64,000 nucleotides of DNA, taken from the NCBI GenBank assembly GCA_948474755.1, contig CAOLHI010001039.1:310001-374000 (forward strand), in the 5' to 3' direction. A model generated the notes under the pieces. It was not told where the DNA came from, did not search any database, and saw nothing but the letters and a program-made list of their open reading frames with translations. Origin of the DNA: Ctenosaura bakeri. Lineage: Eukaryota; Chordata; Lepidosauria; Squamata; Iguanidae. This document shows positions 12,290-24,287 of the stretch, one piece after another. Position 1 is the stretch's first letter. Every line of letters begins with the position of its first letter. The position numbers were made by a program, and so were the translations under genes.

Positions 12290-12490
12290 TAAATGTTGGA
12301 CTAGGACAGTGGGAGACCATAGTTTGAATCTCCATTTGGTCATGGAAACCCACTGGGTGGCCTTGAGCTAGTCACAGCCTCAGAGAAAGGCAAGGGAAAA
12401 CCCCCTCTGTACAAATTTTACCGAGAAACCCTGTGATAGATTCACCTTAGGTTTGTCATAAGTCAGAAATGACTTGAAGCCATATCTTTT
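12290..12490 (+). mobile_element. tRNA-derived SINE
   Basis: The head has TTGGACTAGGACAGTGGGAG and a degraded B-box-like AGTTTGAATCTCC. The body has CATGGAAACCCACTGGGTGG and CAGAGAAAGGCAAGGGAAAA. The 3' part is CTTAGGTTTGTCATAAGTC with AGAAATGACTTGAAGCC. It has no function as a tRNA; it is a dispersed retroposon. Confidence 0.75.
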
Positions 12491-14481
12491 TTTAAATGCA
12501 TGTTTTAAGATCTCATTAAAATTTAGTGATGTCATGAAAATGGAGGTTAAATGCAGAGCTAAGTATGCTGATAAGAAAAGACTTGATGAGCATGTCAGAA
12601 GCTCTTCAGAGCTTGCTTAACTAAGCTCTGAGCACTACAGCTTCTTTCTCTCTATAATTTTGGTTTCCCGTTGATCCATAGAGCCCTCAAAAATTCTCTG
12701 TTGACAGGGGTGGGGGGTGTTTGTTGTTTTGTGCAGCTCTGCATGAGCCACAATGGTGAGTTTTTAACGAAACATTCTTCAGTTCATACTATTTTTTATT
12801 ATGATGAGCCAGGTAAATCCATTATTCCAAGTCAGATAATTATGAGTTCCAGCAACATTGTTAATTGTAACTACTGTTAAAGAAGACACTCACTCTGACA
12901 ATCTTCTACAGGTTTTCCTCAACCCGTTCTTGTCAATCTAACACACCGTGCTCCAGCAGAGCCCATGAGAATTCTAATCTCACCACTATTATGGTTATTA
13001 CCACAGCAGCCAGAAATGACCTAAGAAATATGCTGCCTGAGACACAGTATTGCAGTTGTGCTCCCCAAACCAGCCAAGATGTTTTATGATGTAAAGCTGA
13101 AAATCCCACATGTACCTCACCTCACCGCAGTAAAAACAGAATAATAATAGATTAACTATTCTATTTGCTGCCTTTTCAAGACATTCAAAATCTGTTGCCT
13201 AGGCTGTTCGCTTTGACCCTGCCTTATCGGTACAATCTGCCCCGATAATATTAATGAGATGTAGAGTTTCCCTGTCTCTAGGTTGTGTACCAACTGCACA
13301 TGAGACTGCTGTGAGGACAATGCTTACGCACTGCGGACGTTGTGAGGAGAATGCTTACGACATGCAACTATACAGCCCACGCTGAAAGCGCACTGAAAAT
13401 CTGCAATTGTGTGGAAAGCTGCATTGGATGCTTGTAGCAAATTGAATCACTGAGTCTCTCTAGCAAAGAAATCAATGGGTCTACTGCATGTCTAACTCAG
13501 AATAACATTCCTATGACACTCACTCCCAAGTGAGGATGTACAGGCCTGCAACCTAAATTAGCCTTAATTGATGATTAAGAGGAAAGGCTGGAATACAGTG
13601 AGGCTAGCTCTCTAGTCTAATTCCCAACCACTGTGAAACTTGTTTTTTAAAATGTTTTGTCCATAATATAACAAACCTCACAGGAAAAGAAGCTGAAATT
13701 TAAATATTCTGCCTGGCTATTTATTTATAGCAGGAAATGCATTCAGTCCCAGGTTACTAAATCATCTGAAAACAGACGAATGTTTTTCATGTTGTCAGCT
13801 TCAAACACAAGGGCAAATGCCATCTTCAGCTATTCCAAACCCCTGCTGAACTCTCAGCTAATTCTCAGAACTTGCTGACCTGCATTTTAACCAGGCACAT
13901 TTATTTCTCATGCTTTTTTTGAAGAATATTTTCCTTCTAGTGTAAGATATAACACATTATGTTTTTTCCCCCAGCAGAGGCTTAATGATTCTAAAAACCT
14001 TCTGTGAAAACCTGCATCTGCACATGAAGTTGAGACTAGTCCAGTTGTCTTCTCCTCATTTAGTACAGGCCTGGAGATAGGCTGCTAAGGACCCTGGTTT
14101 TTATTCTCCTTTTCCTTATTCTCCTTTCCCTCCAGTAGAAGACTTTACTATGAAGACTGATTTGGGGTGAGGCCATGGTTTAGTTGCTGAACACCTATTT
14201 TACTTGGACAGCTAGTGTGACTAAGTATAGGCAAGGTTAGACTGGATGGATCAATGGTCTGATTTCATCTTAAGTACAGTCCTCCATCCACATTCATTGG
14301 GTCTGACATTCATGAATTTGATTATTTGCAAGGCGCACACTTGCCTTCCCCCACATTCTTCTTCTCCCATACCTTTGCCTTTTGCCTTGGCATGCTGTGC
14401 CTTCCTTCTCTGTGCCTGGTAAGCGAATAGGAGGGAGAGCACCACATGCAGAGAAGAAATGAGAATGAATGCCTCCCCCAA

Positions 14482-14526
14482 TTCCCTTGCCTTTTGCCCA
14501 GGCACACCTGGGCAAAAGGCAGGGAA
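14482..14526. repeat. Near-perfect hairpin
   Basis: The left arm TTCCCTTGCCTTTTGCCCAG (14482-14501, plus one more G) pairs with the right arm CCTGGGCAAAAGGCAGGGAA (14507-14526) around a CACA loop, with one unpaired base. It lies inside the TA-flanked element just before the LTR insertion. Confidence 0.8.
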
Positions 14527-14542
14527 AGGGGGAGAGAAGCAT

Positions 14543-15128
14543 TGTGATAACTGAAGCCCCTGTCAGAGCTGCTGATCCCTGTTGCTCAGGGTGGAGATGA
14601 CGAGCAGCAGCTGTTGGTCCCTGTGGCTCTGGCAGGAGATGAGTCCTACAGCTCAAGGGCTCCCCCTGCTGCCATGGACCAAGCAGGCTTGGATGTTCCT
14701 CTGCCTGCTCCTTCAGGGCAACAGGGATCCGATTCTGAAGATGGTTTGGAGCCTGTGCCAATCAGCCCACAAACAAGGTGGAGACTCAAGAGAGCTGAGC
14801 AAAGGGAGGCTTCCTTGATTAAGTTCAAGAAGCAGTGACCAGCCACACCTGTGTCTTGGGCTATATAACTGCCTGCCTGGAAGCTTTCCTTTGTTTGTGG
14901 CAAACTTCTTTCAAGCCCTCCTCTTGCCTGGTCCTTGCTCCCAGGACCCGGTTCCTGCTACCTTGAATTGATTGGCTTTTGGAACTCTGACTATGGCTTT
15001 TGCTTGACACTCTGGGTAAATGATCTCCCTTGTGAAAAACGCTTGCTTGCCTCCTCCCAGCTGGACTTTGCTGGCTCTCACACTCCCTTCTCTGGGCTGG
15101 CTCACCACCCAGGTCTCTGACCTTGACA
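14543..15128 (+). mobile_element. Probable solo LTR with 5-bp target duplication
   Basis: The unit begins TGTGATAACTGAAGCCCC and ends CTGACCTTGACA (TG...CA), and is flanked on both sides by AGCAT (14538-14542 and 15129-15133). It contains a TATA box GGCTATATAACTG at about 14858, with GC-rich sequence upstream, as in a Pol II LTR promoter. No internal gag or pol sequence is present, so it is read as a solo LTR left by recombination between two LTRs. Gypsy-type or endogenous-retrovirus origin cannot be decided from the LTR alone. Confidence 0.65.
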
Positions 15129-15574
15129 AGCATGTGCCTTTGCCCTGATCACTTTTGCCCTGATTCCTTGGCTTCTGCCTGGGTATGGAGAACGTATGCT
15201 GGGGCAAATGGCAAGGGGATGAGGAAGAAAGCATGTGTGCCTCCTCCCATTCCCTTGCCTTTAGCCCAAGCATGGAGAAGAAAGGCACACATGCCAGGGC
15301 AAAAGTCAAGAGAATGGGAGGGGAAGCCTGGAATGAAACGGCAGGGGGGAAATATTTGCAGTTTTTCCACTGTCATGAGGATTCTGTGCCAAATGGAGGG
15401 GCCACTGTAATTGTCTATGTTTTTAATTAGGAACAAATAAATAATAAGGCAGCAAGCACTTACAACATTATGGAGATGGGCTTGCTGCTTAGAAAACCAA
15501 AACAAGATTTTTACATATCATTTTGCTTAACTATAGCTAATGAAAGATATTGTACTTTGTTGGGATGAAGTAAT

Positions 15575-15778
15575 ATGTGTGACTTCAAGTCTCTTGTTAA
15601 CTTCTGGTGACCCTATCAGTTTCATGGTGTTTACCAGGCACTCAGAGGTGATTTCTCATTGGTTTCCTCTCTGAATGTAATGTACAACCCCTAGTCTTCC
15701 CTGGCCGTCTACTTCCAAGTACTAACCAAGCCTGGCCCTGTTCAGCTTCTCAGATCAAATAGGATCTAGTTTCTCCAA
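15575..15778 (-). mobile_element. 5S-rRNA-derived SINE, second copy
   Basis: On the minus strand the head contains TTTGATCTGAGAAGCTGAAC followed by AGGGCCAGGCTTGGTTAGTA and CTTGG. That is the 5S rRNA internal promoter region with few changes. The 3' part has AACCAATGAGAAATCACCTC and ends GACTTGAAGTCACACA. It is better preserved in the head than the copy at 12050. Confidence 0.8.
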
Positions 15779-17492
15779 GGTATTTAGGTATCACAAGCTG
15801 TGAAAAGTAGATGTTAATGGCTGTGTGGCACTGAATTTTGGTAACAATAAAGTAGTAGTTGTTGCTATGTATACCACTATTAATAAACAACATAAGAGAT
15901 TGCCTTGCCACATGTGTAATTCAAAGGTGATAAGAAGCCATAACCAAAGTTGGAAAAGAGGATATGATTTCAAACATGAGAGTGGACGATACTAGACACT
16001 GTTCTCTGTCTCCATTTCTCCCCTATTATTCAATCCAGAGCTTGGTTTTTTGTGTTTTTTTTTTTCATTGTAGTCCACTGAAGTAACTTCATGTTTCTGA
16101 TCTCCACAGCATTGCAGCTTGATGCTATGGAAATTCTGTTCCCAACTTGGTGGAGGAACTTGTAAAATACTCCCACCTCTCTGATCACATCTGTTACAGA
16201 AGCAAATGTGGGCTGAGGTTACTAAAAAAGGATGGACCCGCTGTGCTCCTTCTTGGCCCTCAAGCTAAGGTATTATCTTCTGCTTCCACAGGGACAGTAC
16301 ATCACAGGACCTTCTACCACACAGCGCTAGGATTTAATAGCATCTTTGGCCCTGTGTAAATAAATGGCTTTGCTTCTGCACATTGGCAAGGCTGTTATTT
16401 ATTTTTCCCTGTGCGCTCTTTCTCTTACAAAATGCCAAAAAACACCAGGAGACTCCTTCTTTCAAAACCAGCACTGTCCAAGAGAAGCTTTTGTCAATCT
16501 CTTCTTGGCCCCTTTTCATAGAAAGCAAATCACATCAAGAGATGTTTGGAAATACTCAAAGCTGTTATAACTTCCATAGTGATATGATAGTGGCACAGAT
16601 ACAAGGCAACAGCTGTCCAAAACTGTCAAATGCCATAAAAACATATGTAACTATCAAGACAGCCAGTATCAAAACCCTGTGATGGACACCAATCTGGAAT
16701 TAAGGATTAAATTTTTGTTTATTTCATACAGGAAATAATTTGTACCATTTTCTCCCCACTGCGTTGAACATTTTTCTCTGCAGAAAAAATGGGTTTTCCA
16801 CATAGAAAACCATGAGTTCTTTTGCATAAAGTACAATTACCAATGCAGAAAATATAACAATAGTATTCCATGCAGAAATACCATATATATTTATTTGCAA
16901 ATGAGTAATGAAGTAAGTTTAGTGTTATAACCCCCAAGTCATTAATGTAAGTCATTTGACATTCTTGTTAAACTAACTTCAGATATAATTAAAAATATGA
17001 AACACACAATACAAGACAGTGGTTACAACACATGACAAAAGAACACATGCTAAAATCTCCACTGCCCACTACAATTTGGTCAAAGATATAGCAGTTTCAG
17101 CTCTCTTTCTGATTTTAAGAGATAAGAAAATAGCCACTTGAATAATGGAGCGTCAATAAGTAACTTATACATTTGTCTCTGTACCCTGAGAATCTTACAA
17201 TAATCTGGCTCAGGACTGTCAGAAAAAGGACAGTGGAAGACTTAAGTCATTAAAACATGAGGAATCCATCTAATGGGGGACAGAAGGGAAGATGGCGGCA
17301 CAGCCAACATTTGCCTCAGCCTCTCTCTAGCAATATGTCTTTGGAAATGAATTGACCTGAGAGAGCTCCTGAACTGTGAGGAATCCTCTGGCTGTTCTCT
17401 TTTTAATCAGAGAGTTTCCAAAGTGTCCAGGTGCCCCTTTTCACTGAGGATATGAAAAGTAATAAATATTCTATTTGGAAAACATCAACACC

Positions 17493-18563
17493 TGCCAGGC
17501 ATCATTTAGCAAGTAATATAATTCAGCAGCCAATATGTCCTTTTCTCACAATCCATCAGTTCTGAAACTATTCTCGCCAGCCCTAAAATTACCAGGGGTT
17601 GCTCAGAAGGCTCTGATGTATGAACTTTACCCCCATCATTTCAAATTTCCTGGAAAACAATATTTTCCAATGCCCATGATCCTAGTGGGAACTGATGTTC
17701 CTACACATGACCAAGATTTTAGTTTTTAAGCCCATTACTGTCATGGAAATCCCACCACTGCCACCATGTCAAGGAACTGGGGCCCTTCTCTCACTCAATG
17801 CTGACTTCTGCCCTTGAATAGCAGATGGAAAGTCCCCAGGTTCCACTAATTAAATGCTGTCACCACCCATTGAATTGAATCAAAATTCCTGTCTTCATAG
17901 CCCAGTAGGAGGCCAGAAGGGAGCCGCCAATCTTTAAGCTTAGAGACCCCTTTCCTCCCCTCACCACTTCTTGGAGAGAGGAATCCTATCTATGTGCGTT
18001 GCTGAGAATCGCGTGGGAATGGAGAGAAAGCAGGGAGGTTTTTTGTTGTACGAAAGCATTTATTCTAAGAACAGGCAATGTAGATAGCAGAAGATATCAC
18101 TATACATGGGAGGCTACTTCCTCCCAGGTTTGCTTGATAGTTACAAATTACAGATAGTATTCCATATCAGCCAGAGCTTTCAAAAGAACAGAAATCATAA
18201 CGCAACTAACTAACTAACATCCTAAGCTACTCACATCGTTGGTCAGTTTCTGAGATGGTATACTGGGGCAGAGCTTGGAGGCGAGGCCTAGCTTGGCCTA
18301 CCTGAAACCGTGTTGGTGCCTTTGTTCTTTCTTTGCCTTGTGGTATCTTGAGGTTTTATAAAACTTCTTCACCAAAGCATCTCAAAGATTCTCACTTTTC
18401 TCCTCCTGATTGGGCAACTATCTCTCATGACTTATGATGCTGACCCCCAATAAAATGTAACCTAATCCTAGCAGTTCATTAACCCTCCATTTGCCTGGAG
18501 GAAGAACTGTCTCCCTTCAGCTCTGTTACCTGGATAATGGGAACCCCCATTATCACAAACACA
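17493..18563 (-). mobile_element. LTR-like block (endogenous retroelement remnant)
   Basis: On the minus strand: a TG start (TGTGTTTGTGATAATGGGGG), a TATA box TTTTATAAAACC near 18355, a polyadenylation signal AATAAATGCTTTCG near 18058, then a CT-rich U5-like stretch. It is flanked by ACACC on both sides (17488-17492 and 18564-18568), with a CA end at 17493. A primer-binding-site-like TGGTGGCAGTGGTGGGAT near 17750 suggests the true LTR may end earlier, at about 17765, with some internal sequence kept. The 5-bp match could then be chance. No intact gene. Confidence 0.5.
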
Positions 18564-18849
18564 ACACCAATTACCTTCTCCCCTACATAATTCAGGGGGG
18601 CTGGGAGGTGATGGCTCAAAGCAGCTGGGGTGGTATGTGAACTCCATCTTGAATTTGTTTTGGATGGAGGGGATCTACAAATGATTCAAAGACAAGGGCT
18701 ACAACTTTTCAAACAAGGGTACTTGTACTTCATGTCCACCCTTCTTCAAGTTTCCTCAGCATGGCAATGAGAGGCACAACTGCACACTTTTAGATCAAAA
18801 CCAAGTTGGGATGGATACCATGGAAATGGCAGCTGTAGTGCAAGTGTGG

Positions 18850-19330
18850 CCCTTTACAGCTCTCTAATTAGCATCTTTTATCAGCAGCCCTGAGCAAAAC
18901 TTATAAGCATTTGGTAGGCATTTACAGTCATTGTTTTGGCAGTCCAAGTCTGTAGTAAATTCAGAGCGACAGTCCAGTAGCATAGTCTGTGAGGGTCAAA
19001 GTTTCCAGGAACATGAGCAAGGAATCCAAACATGAGGTGTGCTGCTTTCACTGATAAGATCTATTGTCTGCAGCAGGTTCTTCCCATCCCTTTACCTGTT
19101 TATATAGGCTGACAGCCTCCCTCAACTGTTTGCCTAATTGATGTGTCCTAAATATACAAATGCTCCAAGGCTCTCTCCCTTTTTTATCTACGTTGGCTGC
19201 AGTAAGTATTGTCCTGTTTCTGTCTCTGCGGTGGCTGTTGGGAAGGGTCTGTCTAGGTCCTGGCATGGAGCATGACACCGTCCAAGGCCCAGTGAGGGGT
19301 AACTCCATCCGTTAGACATTGCCCACCACT
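18850..19330 (-). mobile_element. Possible second LTR-like promoter block
   Basis: On the minus strand there is a TATA box (CAGCCTATATAAACAGG near 19105) preceded by GC-richer sequence, with downstream composition like the LTR at 14543-15128. No clear ends or target duplication. The rest of 18569-20164 shows nothing recognisable. Confidence 0.25.
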
Positions 19331-20164
19331 GACAACACGGCCCAGAGTAGTCTGGGGTCCCTCAGCAAACAAGGTAACATGGAAAAGCACTTCCTGAAAT
19401 CAGAAACTTTGGATACCATTCTGAAGTAACTGAAGCTCCTTCAGGGAAACTGACCACTAGGTCACCTGAAGAATAACATTGCTGTGCACTTGGAAAGCCC
19501 ACATCTTTAAACCCTGATTGGTCTACACAAATATGTCCTCTTCCTAATTCGGGGCCTTTCTTTCTTTAGGACAAGCACCAACACACACTCAATCCACTAA
19601 AAATCAAGGAAGAGAGTCAGAGAGCAGAAGAAATCCAGTTATATAACCACATTGTTCAGGCATTAAAAACATGATTAGTTGTTCTGTATGCAAATATACT
19701 CTTTTGTAGTAATGTTATTGCATGGGATGACAAATACTTTCTCATTTCAAGCTAGCCATCCTGAAATAGGCTCTTTTGTAGCTTTTGGGGAATGATTTAG
19801 ACATTAGAAAGGCATGGGGACACGGGAGAAAGAAATAGAAAGAATTTTTTTAAAAAAAACAACCTCAGAAGTTGCTAGGATACCACAGAGCAATCAAGGA
19901 AGATTTCTACAAACCAGTGATGGAATTATCAGCAGACGTATGGGCTCTGCATTACTTGAGAAAAGTTTATTTGGTTTAACTGTACATAGCCCCACTGACT
20001 GAAGCCTTTTCTTGTCAAGTCTACAGCCTGTACCACTGGCAGGAATAAACATTCAAAGTGTGAAGCATAAGGCAATGAAGAAAGTTGCTCTCATGTTTAA
20101 AAATACACCCTATCTTTATCCTTTTTCTCGTCTACATGTTAAAATGGCCATGGAAATAACAAAG

Positions 20165-20692
20165 ATCTCCTTCACACTACATTAGCCCATTAATACTGCT
20201 TTAACTGCCATGGCTCCAGTCGTATGCAATCTTGGGGTCTGTAGTTCGCACCTTCTAATTGTACTGATTTGGGAGGAACAGTCCAAGTCAATCTTCAGTC
20301 ATCCCACTTTCTCATTTGCGTTTAAAATCTTCTAGTTTCTGCCTCCTCTTCCCACTTTCCACCTTCGGCCTCACCTCACTTCAGCTGTTGCAAACTAACT
20401 AAACAGGTGAGACAGAAGAGGAGGGGGTGGAATCCTGTCCTTCCCAGTAGGCTCAGGCAAAAGCAAACTGCTACAGCCTCTTCCAGTTTGTGTGTTCTTC
20501 TTCATTAATAGCTTCTGCCATTTTGACCACACTATGATGCTGTTCACTCACATGGGTCCCAGTTAAATCTGTGAAGTGCTGGAGAGTATGGAAGTTTTGA
20601 TAGGTATTTAGAATTCCCTGCCAGAGGAATTTTGCCATGCAGTGATAGCAGTTAAAGTGGTATCCAAGTGCTATAATTCTATAGTGTGGAAG
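20165..20692. mobile_element. MITE family A, copy with an internal insertion
   Basis: Left end TTCACACTACATTAGCCC with CTGCTTTAACTGCCATGGCT. Right end GCAGTTAAAGTGGTATCCAA ... TATAGTGTGGAAG. About 300 bp of unrelated sequence separates the halves, compared with about 200 bp for a complete copy at 27450. Confidence 0.5.
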
Positions 20693-21071
20693 AAACCTAA
20701 ACTCAAAGTTTTATATGTTATCTGATGGATTAATTTTTGAGGAGGGGGAAGTTGACTTAGTCAGTTATAGCAAAACCAGAAAAGGATCTTGTGGTACCTC
20801 AAAAATGAATAAATTTTGATGAGGAGACTGTTATTGCTGCCTCTGAAATTTGAGTGAGAGGCAGAATGCATGTGAGGGCAACAGATCTAGCATATTCTGT
20901 TGAGCATTAGGTTTCATGGTTCCAATATATTTCATTAAGTGCATAAAGGAAACCTCAAATGGCAGATATTTCTCAAGAGATTTTTGTCAAGATTTATTAA
21001 TGACTCTTGACCAAGGCTACACTTCACGCACTTGATGAAGTGGGTTGCAGTCCACAGGAGCTTGTGACAAA

Positions 21072-21250
21072 TGTTGCTGTGTTATTGACTTATGGTGACC
21101 CTAAGGAAAACTATCATGGGTTTTCTGGGGCTCAGAGTGTATGATGAGCCCAAGGTCACCCAGTGGGTTTCCACGGCTGAGCAGAGAATCAAACTCTGGT
21201 TTCCAGGGTTATAGTCTAATGCTCAAACCACTACACCACACTGGCTCTCC
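21072..21250 (-). mobile_element. tRNA-derived SINE
   Basis: Reverse-oriented copy. GTTGCTGTGTTATTGACTTA marks the 3' tail, TGGGTTTCCACGGCTGAGCA the body, and CAAACCACTACACCACACTG the tRNA-like head at the high-coordinate end. Confidence 0.75.
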
Positions 21251-22024
21251 TGTGCTAAATAAAATTTCTTAATCTTTAAAGTGCCATTTAAAAAAAAGCT
21301 TTTATTTGTTGTATCTTGAGAGTTCAATGAGTCTAAGGAAAGTTACTATCAAAGTTTGTGAAACTGGAAGAGAATTTGGAGGGCTTGCTAAGGTGAGACA
21401 CAGGTCTCAACTCATCTTGAAGGAAGTAAATTTTTCAATGGCATGGCATGATTCCTTGATGACGAGTTTCAAACTATGGTCAGTGTAAATGTATGCTGAC
21501 AGAGTTGTGTAGCATTTCTCAGGTGTGCAACTGATTGCACAACTGCAGCCTTGTCCTTGACCTCCCCTGTTGAACATCACTCATTAACTCTCCACCCACC
21601 GGGTCAAAAGTGAGTAAGAAAGCTATATATCTCCTTGCAGAACCGTTTGTTGCAACAGAGACCACAGTTATACAGTCTCTGAGAAATTACAACTATTTCA
21701 ACAGCAATTTTTAGGCCACCATAGTATTCTCTGGTCTGTGTTCTTCCAAGCCTATAAGTTCTTTAGCAATTCCTCAAGAACACCTCAAGTCAGGTCTGGC
21801 TAGTGTTGCAAGGTTTTCAAAACAGCAATAAGGGACAGTCAAAATTTGTGACATGCAGGGTTGATAACCACAAAGCAGCCAAGTTTGTGTTCTAGTTGTG
21901 TCACAGTAGTCAAAACTTAGAGCACATGTCTGGCAACTGAAAAATCAAATTCCAGTCTCTGACCTCTCCAGTTAAAAGGTGCTAGGGTAGCAGATGCTGG
22001 GAAGAACCACAGACAATTAAAGTA

Positions 22025-22332
22025 CAGCCAGGCCTCCATATCCACAGGTTCTGCATCTACAGATTCAACAGCTTGAGAATATGTGGGGAAAAAATCCAAA
22101 AAGCAAACCTTGATTTTGCCATGCGCTCCGTACTACACTAATGTATAGGCATACCCTGCTGTAGCCTCTCACCATTTCACAGATCTGGTGCTCTTTTGTG
22201 TTGTTCACCATTTTACAATAAGGGACACCATTTTACTACACCATTGTATATAATGGGACTTGAGCATCCATGCATTTTGGTATCCATGAAGGGTCCTGGA
22301 ACCTAACCCCAGCAGATACTGAGGGCTCACTG
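22025..22332. mobile_element. TA-flanked MITE (Tigger/mariner-like)
   Basis: The element is 308 bp. The ends are CAGCCAGGCCTCCATATCCA and the inverted form of CAGTGAGCCCTCAGTATCTG, flanked by TA on both sides (22023-22024 and 22333-22334). The subterminal GGGTCCTGGAACCTAACCCC is the diverged partner of the opposite arm. No transposase. Confidence 0.7.
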
Positions 22333-23565
22333 TAGTCAAAAGAGACAGATAGGAGCTAGAAGGATTCTACAAACCACACTTCTTGGTTAAGAATATTATG
22401 ACAAGTACAATCCTTTTTGAAATCAATGCTGTTATTCTATTTTACAATCAATTCTTACTTAATACTGGTATTTCAATTGTTTTGTTTGACAGGTTCTTTG
22501 GGTACAAAGAAAAAAATCATGACGCAATTAAAAAAAACCTAACCAAATAAAGAGAATGAACCACTGGCTTGACACATAAGGCATTTATTCCCTAATGTAT
22601 TTCCCTCTTCACTGTAATTGCCAGTCTCTGTACTATTCAACATTACTCTTCCAAAACCAACATAAGCATTAAGGCCCAAATTGTAAAGCAAGCCTGAAAT
22701 TGTTTTTGGTTCCCCTTCATCCTCTTTCTGGCCTGCCATCCTGCTTTCAACAAGGAGAAGCTGCACACAACAAATCTGTATAATTGCAGAGTTAATTTTA
22801 GCAACCTCATGCAAACTGACGTTTGCTTTTCGTCGCAGCCTCCGTAGTTCTTTGCCTCACTCCTTAAACCCATTAGTCCCACCTTTGCATGCTAAAAATA
22901 TGCAAATGATCACTGGTAATGGCTTACAGGGGAAACTCTCATTAGCCGAGAATTGCAGTGACGTCTCTTGCAGGACCAGAAATCTCTAGAACAAGTGGAA
23001 TGCATCAAGCATTTTGCTCCCAGCCAACTGAGAAAGTGCAAATAGCTCATTATTAAATAATCAGTGCAGTGTCTACAAATCAGTGGTGCAGCAGTACATT
23101 GAATGCAACAGCTCATCATGACAGTGATACACAACACACACAAACACAAACACTCTAGCTCCCCAAAGCAACAGCACATAGTATAAATAGTGCATTAGGA
23201 AAACATGACTGCCATAAAATCTACAGTTATTTGCAGTTATTTGGGGTAAGCTTAATTGAACTTGGTGGTACCTTCCTCTGATTATATCTCTCAACTCATA
23301 AAAACATAAGGATTAACAAAAGACCTTCAGCTGAAATAAATCCTTTGAACAGGAATGAAAACAAAACAGACCAGGTAAACTGCTACTGTGAAGAAGGAAT
23401 TCCTTTAAAGGAAAAGAAAGCAGTACTCAGCCTCTACTTGAATATTTTCCTTATTCTGTGTGACCACCTCTAGCTGATTCTGTCATGAATAGCTTAAGCT
23501 CCAAAGCTTCACTATCACCTCACTCACTTGCCAAAGCCAGGAGACTCCCAGTTATGCTGGTGCTC

Positions 23566-23771
23566 CTTGGACCTCCACTATGCAGTTGTAGCACTATTAC
23601 TCCACTTTAACTGCCATGGCTTCATCCTACAGCATCTCAAGGCTTGTAATTTAGAGAGAGGTATTTGAAATTTCCAGTCAGAGAGCTCTAATGCCTCACC
23701 ACCAAACTACAAACTCTGCGATTCCACCGGATGAAGCCATAGCCACTATAATTGTGTAGTGTGGAAAGATC
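23566..23771. mobile_element. MITE family A copy
   Basis: The interior reads TAGCACTATTACTCCACTTT and AACTGCCATGGCTTCATCCT on the left. On the right it reads GGATGAAGCCATAGCCACTA and TAATTGTGTAGTGTGGAAAG. Length is similar to the complete copy at 27450. The left terminal bases are eroded. Confidence 0.65.
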
Positions 23772-23900
23772 ACTGTTCTGAACAAAGCATGCTAGGGAGC
23801 TGCACTCTCCTGTGCCCCCTCTCCCACACTCACTAAGATGACATAACACACCTAACTATGGAAAAGGACGTCTCTTTTTAAAGATTTTGAGTGTCTCCAG

Positions 23901-24287
23901 TAGGGATGTAAAGCCTTGCCCTCACATGTGAAGATAAATAATTATGGTTGTTTTCTTCCGACTGTGGGAGAAAACAAATATTCCTCTACAGTATTCCTCT
24001 CATATTCAAACATCCTGAAGTCCTACATAAGAATTATTCTGCAAACCAAAATAAGCAGTTTTCTGTGCAAAAAAGCTAGGTTTCCTATCCTGGAACCTAT
24101 CTTCTGTGTAAGAAATGGGGTTTTGGGGAACATTCCCAAAAATGTGTTCCTCCAACCCTCCCAGGCATTTGAATTCGCATTGTCTTATTATTCTTCCTTA
24201 TGGGATTTTTCAACTATAGGAGAACCTATTTTGTTTTATTTTGTGGGGGTTTTTTTTGACCTAGTAATTACAAATATTCTTTCCATC
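23901..24287 (+). repeat. Unassigned dispersed repeat 'TAGGGATGTA', copy 3
   Basis: Starts TAGGGATGTAAAGCC and ends ACAAATATTCTTTCCATC. The centre has GAATTATTCTGCAAACC and TTTTCTGTGCAAAAAAGC. A chance 176-codon ORF begins in it (23916-24446) but has no recognisable domain. Confidence 0.5.

Larger units (their letters stand above)
14277..15407. mobile_element. TA-flanked DNA element (Tc1/mariner-like ends), with nested LTR
   Basis: The ends are CAGTCCTCCATCCACATTC and GGAGGGGCCACTG, an inverted pair, each flanked by TA (14275-14276 and 15408-15409). A second family member lies at 43834-44357 with the same subterminal ATTTGATTATT and TTTTTCCACT blocks. The interior repeats ATTCCCTTGCCTTT units in both orientations. 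The span includes a 586-bp solo LTR at 14543-15128, so the original element was about 540 bp. No transposase. Confidence 0.65.

Noticed and set aside
12290..12490. tRNA gene
   Set aside because: The head resembles a tRNA promoter only; there is no cloverleaf or anticodon arm, and many dispersed copies share a SINE body.
14294..14761. 155-codon minus-strand ORF
   Set aside because: It runs from a DNA element into an inserted LTR, so it cannot be one evolved gene.
15575..15778. Functional 5S rRNA gene
   Set aside because: Only the internal-promoter part is 5S-like and it is fused to a SINE body; no terminator follows the 5S length.
17283..17310. L1 5' end fragment around GGGAAGATGGCGGCACAGCC
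   Set aside because: It resembles the start of some L1 leaders, but it is too short and not matched by the L1 in this window.
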